DNA of 64,000 nucleotides from Phalacrocorax aristotelis. Lineage: Eukaryota > Chordata > Aves > Suliformes > Phalacrocoracidae. Location: positions 9,592,041 through 9,656,040 of the forward strand of contig NC_134279.1 of assembly GCF_949628215.1 (NCBI RefSeq), read 5' to 3'. Below, one piece after another: positions 60,001 to 64,000 of this stretch. The translations under genes and the position numbers were made by a program. The notes beneath the pieces are model-generated. The model saw only the letters and a program-made list of their open reading frames with translations, did not search any database and was not told where the DNA came from. Positions within the stretch are counted from its first letter, which is position 1. Each line of letters starts with the position of its first letter.

Positions 60001-60988
60001 TGTTTTCACTGCAAGGTGAACTGAGAACAGAACTTCACAAAAAGGCAGCTATGCAAATCCTGTCAATGACTAGAAAAAGCACAATTGAAAACCTAGATTC
60101 AAATGAAAAATGCAGTTTTGTTCTAGACATTCTTTTTTTGAACCAAAGTATGGTGCTGAGGTGTGGTGGCTGAAATGTAAAAAGCATCGATCTGTTTTCA
60201 TTGTGTAACGAATAGCAAAAAAAGCTTATTTGTCATCTGGCAAGACTGATGACTTCCACACGGTTTAAGAATCCAGCAAATGAATTAATGCCCAACAGGC
60301 ATTTCTTAACGAACTGTGACGGGCGTTGTCCTTGCCGAGGCTTTATATGCCAAGTTCAATGTATCCTTCCTGTAGAACGCTGCATTCGTAAACCGTGTGA
60401 TTCCAGAGTTCGGTGCTGCCGTGCTTGTCCAAACGGGCTGTGGTGCGCTACGTCACCGTCGTCCTCTGTAAGCCTCCATTTTCTAGGAGTTGTTGCAAAC
60501 GTTTGGACAGTGCCGATTAAATAATACTGTAAGGCTGTTTAAAGTCCTCAATGTGCCATGCACTAGCACTTCTAGCTAAACGGCCAGGAAAGCTTTAGAA
60601 TGTCACCGGTGAGCTGTGACTAACTGAGATTACTAGGCCTCACTGAGGGCCTAATTATGTAATGCTCTGTCCTTTTTGGTCCTTAAAGTACATGAAAAGG
60701 CAAATACCTGGCCTTGCGGAAAACATTCAACAGGTTGCCAATGTTTATTTTCAGCCTCCTATCAGTGAAGAATCTGGCAGAAAGAGACCGGTAGCCACAA
60801 CAGATGAGGATTCAGGTCATCGCAGACATCAGTCTAGTTCTTCTAAAACCCTTCCTGCCGCTAAGCCCACGGCTGCCTGTCAGTCCCAGGCACGAAGAAA
60901 CGTCACCAGTGGGAATACTGCGCAAGCGTCCATAGGCCACAACAGTGCTGCCACAAAACCTATAGAAAGTGATGTACCAGAAAAATAG
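29739..60988 (+). CDS. LARP1B: LARP1B, La-related protein 1B (19 coding exons)
   Basis: The frame runs through 19 exons and encodes 1043 residues. An Ala/Glu/Pro-rich N-terminus carries [11 protein letters not shown] (68-78), the LARP1-type motif. Next come [16 protein letters not shown] (122-137), a KHKWVPLHL-like segment ([10 protein letters not shown]), eight RG dipeptides (274-289), the La motif (about 338-425; [20 protein letters not shown]), an acidic block ([13 protein letters not shown]), [20 protein letters not shown], and a DM15 region at about 812-966. LARP1 proteins bind RNA through the La motif and, through DM15, the cap and first bases of TOP mRNAs in the cytoplasm. LARP1B is the less studied paralogue. 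The start is the first in-frame ATG, with G at -3. Confidence 0.95.
30037..37796 (+). other. LARP1B: LARP1B intron 1
   Basis: A 7.8-kb intron. Its first 400 bases are still CpG-island and include G-rich tracts at 30241-30279 and 30303-30329. The rest is AT-rich with T-runs (30518-30538; 37258-37272). The ORF at 34592-34975 is hydrophobic but has no recognisable motif. No transposon or RNA gene was recognised. Confidence 0.6.
30241..30329 (+). repeat. G-rich, G-quadruplex-capable tract
   Basis: Multiple G3-G9 runs occur just inside intron 1 of LARP1B, about 200 bases after the donor. On the plus strand they would be in the nascent RNA as well as the DNA. Confidence 0.6.
37797..37858 (+). CDS. 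LARP1B: LARP1B exon 2
   Basis: Residues 100-120, [20 protein letters not shown] then K. The basic segment corresponds to the LARP1 stretch with AKVVRAAVPKQRKGSK, directly before the GDFGD motif. Acceptor is TTTCCAG and donor GTTTGT, a slightly weak site. Confidence 0.82.
38954..39013 (+). CDS. LARP1B: LARP1B exon 3
   Basis: Exactly 20 codons, phase 0 at both ends: [20 protein letters not shown] (residues 121-140). This is the hallmark LARP1-family block. Donor is GTAAGT. Confidence 0.93.
39014..42723 (+). other. LARP1B: LARP1B intron 3
   Basis: A 3.7-kb intron. It contains a large antisense CR1 fragment (41292-42011). Outside that copy nothing was recognised. Confidence 0.7.
41292..42011 (-). 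mobile_element. CR1 LINE, 5'-truncated, antisense
   Basis: The plus strand begins ATCATAGAATAGTTTGGGTT, the complement of a CR1 3' end. It continues through GGAAGGGACCTTCAAAGACC and CTGGGCAACCTGTGCCAGTG, and ends near GCCCGTATTGATACTGGGG. The minus strand at 41710-41910 still encodes pieces of the CR1 ORF2 C-terminus ([19 protein letters not shown]). About 720 bp remain, with no full reverse transcriptase domain. It is younger than the copy at 8270. Confidence 0.92.
42724..42892 (+). CDS. LARP1B: LARP1B exon 4
   Basis: Residues 141-197. Lys/Glu-rich, with [19 protein letters not shown] and [19 protein letters not shown], matching mammalian LARP1B. Probably disordered. Donor is GTCAGT, a non-optimal site. 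Confidence 0.93.
44368..44511 (+). CDS. LARP1B: LARP1B exon 5
   Basis: Residues 197-245: [20 protein letters not shown], then RPGSRNSSR and HNNRRNETR. It corresponds to the family segment with HKWVPL. Donor is GTAAGT. Confidence 0.93.
44650..44742 (+). mobile_element. CR1 LINE 3' tail
   Basis: The tail reads CATGGTTTAGGAAGCGTGGT, later TTGGACTTGATGATCTTAG, then GTCTTTTCCAACC, and ends TGATTCTTTGATTCTG. This is the standard avian CR1 3' terminus. The copy is only about 90 bp, severely 5'-truncated. Confidence 0.9.
45463..45514 (+). mobile_element. CR1 LINE 3' tail (short)
   Basis: About 50 bp of the same CR1 terminus: GTGATCTTAAAGGTCTTTTC, then ATGATTCTATGATTA. Same orientation as the copy 700 bp upstream. 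Confidence 0.88.
47159..47302 (+). CDS. LARP1B: LARP1B exon 6 (RG repeat)
   Basis: Residues 245-293: [20 protein letters not shown], then EGGSVRGFS and eight RG units (274-289), then NPR. The repeat is coded by AGAGGC/AGAGGA hexamers. RG-rich tracts of this kind bind RNA and are arginine-methylation targets. Donor GTATGC follows AGAA. Confidence 0.94.
47303..47547 (+). other. LARP1B: LARP1B intron 6
   Basis: At 245 bp this is the second shortest intron of the gene, after intron 8 (209 bp). Nothing else was seen in it. Confidence 0.75.
47548..47716 (+). CDS. LARP1B: LARP1B exon 7 (start of La motif)
   Basis: Residues 293-349: [19 protein letters not shown], then [20 protein letters not shown] and KEYIKHQ. 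The La motif begins at about residue 338. Donor is GTAAGT. Confidence 0.94.
47717..51528 (+). other. LARP1B: LARP1B intron 7
   Basis: A 3.8-kb AT-rich intron inside the La-motif coding region. It has A-runs at 49387-49399 and 49587-49605 (19 A). No transposon or RNA gene was recognised. Confidence 0.6.
51529..51673 (+). CDS. LARP1B: LARP1B exon 8 (La motif core)
   Basis: Residues 349-397: [20 protein letters not shown], then [20 protein letters not shown] and TTNAALILE. This is the RNA-binding winged-helix core of the La motif, with the conserved aromatic pair YYFS. Confidence 0.95.
51883..52057 (+). CDS. LARP1B: LARP1B exon 9
   Basis: Residues 398-456: [20 protein letters not shown], then [13 protein letters not shown] and [14 protein letters not shown]. 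It completes the La motif and the conserved KWPIPGPP tail. Confidence 0.95.
52818..52990 (+). CDS. LARP1B: LARP1B exon 10
   Basis: Residues 456-513: [20 protein letters not shown], then [20 protein letters not shown] and KRHH. A Ser/Pro-rich linker with the conserved [15 protein letters not shown] block. Confidence 0.95.
53463..53834 (+). CDS. LARP1B: LARP1B exon 11
   Basis: The largest exon (372 nt, phase 0 both ends), residues 514-637. A Pro/Glu/Gln-rich start leads to [57 protein letters not shown] and [20 protein letters not shown]. The acidic [10 protein letters not shown] run is well conserved in the family. Confidence 0.95.
53835..55581 (+). other. LARP1B: LARP1B intron 11
   Basis: A 1.7-kb intron with a T-run at 54446-54460. 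The minus-strand ORFs at 54661-55244 overlap each other and were not recognised. Confidence 0.6.
55582..55705 (+). CDS. LARP1B: LARP1B exon 12
   Basis: Residues 638-679: [20 protein letters not shown], then [20 protein letters not shown]. Matches the mammalian [17 protein letters not shown]. Donor is GTAAGC. Confidence 0.94.
56397..56608 (+). CDS. LARP1B: LARP1B exon 13
   Basis: Residues 679-749: [15 protein letters not shown], then [12 protein letters not shown], and [20 protein letters not shown]. The last block is nearly invariant in LARP1 and LARP1B. Confidence 0.95.
57004..57110 (+). CDS. LARP1B: LARP1B exon 14
   Basis: Residues 750-785: [20 protein letters not shown], then [15 protein letters not shown]. 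The basic run followed by HVGWVMDSR is a family signature. Confidence 0.95.
57645..57805 (+). CDS. LARP1B: LARP1B exon 15 (DM15 start; tandem CAGCAG acceptor)
   Basis: Residues 785-839: [16 protein letters not shown], then [20 protein letters not shown] and [10 protein letters not shown]15 begins near FQHPSHELL. The acceptor is TCAGCAG, so the exon may start at 57645 or 57648 and differ by one Ser. The earlier site gives the same length as mammals. Confidence 0.94.
58123..58267 (+). CDS. LARP1B: LARP1B exon 16 (DM15)
   Basis: Residues 839-887: [20 protein letters not shown], then [20 protein letters not shown] and [12 protein letters not shown]-like DM15 helices. In LARP1 the equivalent surface holds the cap-binding pocket. 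Confidence 0.96.
59500..59609 (+). CDS. LARP1B: LARP1B exon 17 (DM15)
   Basis: Residues 887-924: [20 protein letters not shown], then [16 protein letters not shown]. The [17 protein letters not shown] unit is the second DM15 repeat. Donor is GTAATT. Confidence 0.96.
59830..59957 (+). CDS. LARP1B: LARP1B exon 18 (DM15 end)
   Basis: Residues 924-966: [20 protein letters not shown], then [20 protein letters not shown]. It completes the third DM15 repeat. Donor is GTAAGT. Confidence 0.96.
59958..60754 (+). other. LARP1B: LARP1B intron 18, with CpG-rich patch
   Basis: A 0.8-kb intron before the last exon. Unlike other introns of the gene it has a CpG-rich stretch at about 60245-60620, which also holds an ATG-initiated ORF (60249-60524) with 11 cysteines. 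Confidence 0.7.
60755..60988 (+). CDS. LARP1B: LARP1B exon 19 (C-terminus)
   Basis: Residues 967-1043: [20 protein letters not shown], then a Ser/Ala/Thr-rich tail ending SDVPEK and TAG at 60986-60988. The start matches mammalian PPISDEFGRKR. The tail is variable, as in other species. Confidence 0.94.
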   Translation, partial: PPISEESGRKRPVATTDEDSGHRRHQSSSSKTLPAAKPTAACQSQARRNVTSGNTAQASIGHNSAATKPIESDVPEK

Positions 60989-61910
60989 ACTTAAAGATGA
61001 GCTTGCGCCCTTGAGAATCAGCTTTTACATCACTCTTAATTTGGAGATCTTCAAGGCGAGCCAATCTAACATGCGATTAAAAATGTATGGGAAGACAAAG
61101 GATTGGATTCTCTTTTCCACAGGATTTAGTTCCAAAACACTTACCCTAGGAGAGTTGCTCTTGGATTTCGGGATCATCGGAAGGATCCTAGGGAAGATTC
61201 TTTGGCTTCAGTATTGCTTTCTCCGAGCTTTTGTTTACAAAGAACTGCATTCCTTGCATATGCAAAAAATACTTTGGGGATGCCTTACATTTCAGCTCAT
61301 ATTTCTTAAAAAAAGGTATGATATACCCATGTTATTTACTGTGCTTTCTTTACCCAGATTTTCCCATTATTCGTATGTTACCAAAGCAAAAAAACCTTAA
61401 GTTATGTGTAGAATTTTAAATGTAAAGGAAGGATCTATGTGATTGGTTTGCTCTTGAATCTAACTACGAAAAAGTATGGTTTTGTGCAAAGCACGCTCGA
61501 GAATGTGCAGCTGTATATGAAACTGCGTTTCTCGATTCTATTTAAAGACATAGTTTCTATTATGTTTTTTTCAGGGTCTCCATAGTTAGTATTTTATTAA
61601 GTATGGAGTGGACATAACTGGGATAGTTTTGCAGCTATTTCCTTCAGTACTGGTTCTTAAATAACTCAAGCAACAGCAAAATACAGGGGAAAATGGATCT
61701 GTTGATTTCATAGTGTCTTAATTCACATACAGTATCTAGAGTTTGTGCAGGTTGATCAAACAGCAAACTACTCAAATTATTCTTGGCGTGAGAGGTGTCT
61801 TCCTTTGAATTCTCTTACGATTATGAAGTACTCTAACAGGAGAGGCATAATTTTCAAAAATCTTTTTTTCTCCCTATTCCAAGTAATAAAAATTAGTTTG
61901 GAGGGAAACA
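60989..61910 (+). other. LARP1B: LARP1B 3' UTR (probable extent)
   Basis: AT-rich sequence follows the stop codon. The first canonical poly(A) signal I found is at 61885-61890, so a UTR of about 0.9 kb is likely. The end is approximate. Confidence 0.55.
61885..61890 (+). terminator. LARP1B: Poly(A) signal AATAAA, LARP1B (candidate)
   Basis: AATAAA about 900 bases after the stop. It is the first exact match seen. Longer transcripts cannot be excluded. Confidence 0.5.
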
Positions 61911-64000
61911 AAGTATTCCTTGTAAATTCTATTTTTTGCTTTATTTTGCAATATCTGAATGAAGTTCTGCTTAAATTGTGCTAGCTAAGCCTAAATAATT
62001 TCAAGCAGGTCTAAATGCAATTTCACTGAATGTAAGTTATTCAAACACAAATCCACGTCTGTAGCTGAAATATGGGGATGTTTATATCCTGTAACTTCTT
62101 ATTAACCTCATTACTGTTGGCTTTTAAAGATTCAAAAAACCGAGTGGGTAACTTACCTCTTCTAAGGGCAGTTGAGAAGAATTTCAGCTTTTCGTTAGTT
62201 AACTGCAGAAGACTTCAGTTAACTTCTAAAGTTAAAAAGTTAGGTCTAGCACAAATGCCTTAATCCACGAAGGTGCCCTGACAGCACAACCACGTATGGG
62301 GCTCTAAAGAACAAGTCCATTATTTTTTCAGTCACTGTCTTGTGAATCTCGATGAAACAAATTACGAACGTTTGCTTTGTAAAGGGAGCATATCTTAGTG
62401 GTGGCCTTCCCTACAGTTACTACCATTTCAGTATGAAATTGAGCCTTTTGTAAGTGGCCTGTTCTAAATGAATTCAAACGAACACATACCAATATTTCAA
62501 GTACTTTCCCATAAATATGCTGAAGTGACACATCTCAATCCTGTGTTTGATCCATGCCTTTTGCTATCCAAGAAAATGATGCGAATGTAAATTTGGATTG
62601 AAATTGTATATACAAGTAATGGATTTAAGATATTTCCTTTCACTTTTTCATTGGAAAATGTGCAGATTAAGCTTAGTGTGTGTAATTTTGTGATATCTTG
62701 ACAAATTTTATAAAAACAACAACAACAAACCCTACTAGTGTTGTACATCAACTTTTTTTTTTCCCCAAAGTGTGAAGAAAACCATCTAGAAGGGGTGTAA
62801 GGCTGGAGACTTGCACGTGAATTTCTGTTGCCTCTGGTGCAAGCCGGTACCAGGGCAACCCAGCCCACGCAAGGCTGAAGTAGTTCTTGGGATGTGAGCC
62901 AGCTTTCTTCGAGTTCAATATTGATTTATATTTTTCATATGACTGGGTATTTCTCAAAGAAGAACATGACAGGTGGCTGATAAATATGGCTGAAAGCAAA
63001 GAGAGTGAGCGCATTACCAGCGGGCCTCTGCAGGGCTAGCTGCTTAGACCCTGTCCCTTTATTTAGGGGGACAGAAAACCCACCCAAGTCCATGCCACAG
63101 CTCTGGCTGCCTTTCAGGATCGCCTCCTTTCACTTCCCATGGGCTTGAATCTTCCCTCCCTTGCTGAGCTGAGAATGAACCTGCTGGATTTTAGAATGAA
63201 CCCCAAACACTTTGCTGGCGAAGGAGCTCGTTTCTCCATGGGGCTTACAGTGGTTAATCACCTTGCACTGACTGGCACACCTGTGCTGCAGAGCCATAAA
63301 ATTGCCTCTGAACGCACATGTACATGCCCAGCATTCTTTCTGATGCCTTTTAGCTCCATTTAAGCCAACCCCAACCTTCAATTAGTCTTTCTTAAGCCTG
63401 GCTGTTTTCTAATGGTAGTCTATTACTAAACACTTAGCAAGTCTTAGACCTTTCCTTGTCTAAAAGTTCTCCCATGTGCTCTTTAAATAACTTAGTTTAG
63501 GTTTGTCCTCATTTCTTCTGTTGAGAAATGACTGTACAAGTATTTCAAAGTATCCCTCCTGCCTAAACTCAGGAAGATTTTTTTTTTTTTTTGTAATGCT
63601 CAGAATATTGGATTCTAAAGGCTTTTTAAAAGGGAAGGAAGGGAAGACTTAAGATGGCTCTTGTTCCGGATGGAGACCAGGTATGTTTTCCTCTTTAAGC
63701 AGCAGTAGCCTGCCTGCATGACCCATGCTCCTGGAGTTTAGCAGGGATTCGGGTTGCTGCAGGAGATAAAGCACTAGAATGAAGAGAAGCCAGTTTGTAT
63801 TCAGCGCAGCCTCGACCCTGCAGAACGTGCTTCAGGCAGCGCTGCAGCACTGAGGTGACAAACTACCCTCCCTCGCTTCCAGACAGAGGAAGAGACTAAG
63901 CATCAGCCGATGTTCTTTTACGGACAAACCCCACAGCTATGCTAGGCTATACCCGGAATCTTAAAAGCTTTCTTCTCTGCTGGCTTTGGTCTAGATTGGG
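61911..64000. other. Downstream of LARP1B, no gene recognised
   Basis: About 2.1 kb with a T-run at 63580-63593. The short ORFs on both strands at 63130-63381 overlap and match no family I know. An ATG-led stretch at 63655-63681 ending CAG|GTATGT looks exon-like but is too short to support. Confidence 0.55.

Noticed and set aside
63655..63681. Possible exon: ATGGCTCTTGTTCCGGATGG and on to CAG|GTATGT
   Set aside because: Only nine codons with no partner exon or homology; ATG plus a donor occurs often by chance.

Overview
The window is vertebrate nuclear DNA and almost certainly avian. It has long AT-rich introns, two CpG-island promoters, and CR1 LINE copies with the usual bird CR1 3' tail. 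The species cannot be fixed from the sequence. The gene order MFSD8 (minus), ABHD18 (plus), LARP1B (plus) matches human 4q28. Every coding exon was placed by hand from splice sites, reading phase and remembered family sequence; no database search was run.

Layout: (1) 1-1758 is MFSD8 intron 1, and 1759-1853 (minus) is MFSD8 coding exon 1, carrying an EPLL lysosomal sorting motif. (2) About 1540-2650 is a CpG island that acts as a head-to-head promoter for MFSD8 and ABHD18. (3) 2112-23372 is ABHD18, an alpha/beta hydrolase: a first exon ending at 2148 plus 12 exons encoding 463 residues from the conserved Met at 6009. One intron (12270-13059) is an AT-AC, U12-type intron. (4) About 23690-28790 is intergenic. 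(5) About 28800-30450 is the LARP1B CpG island. (6) 29739-60988 is LARP1B: 19 coding exons and 1043 residues, with an N-terminal LARP1-type segment, an RG repeat, a La motif and a C-terminal DM15 region. (7) 60989-64000 is the LARP1B 3' UTR and downstream DNA with no recognised gene.

The three genes are neighbours by ancient synteny rather than by shared pathway. MFSD8 is a lysosomal membrane protein, ABHD18 a serine-hydrolase-fold protein, and LARP1B an RNA-binding protein. I found no tRNA, rRNA, CRISPR array, phage or bacterial-type system. The points most worth checking are the AT-AC intron, the open frame and overlapping uORF at the ABHD18 5' end, a repeated 12-bp palindrome upstream of LARP1B, a CpG-rich cysteine-rich ORF in the last LARP1B intron, and an orphan hydrophobic ORF just after the ABHD18 poly(A) signal.
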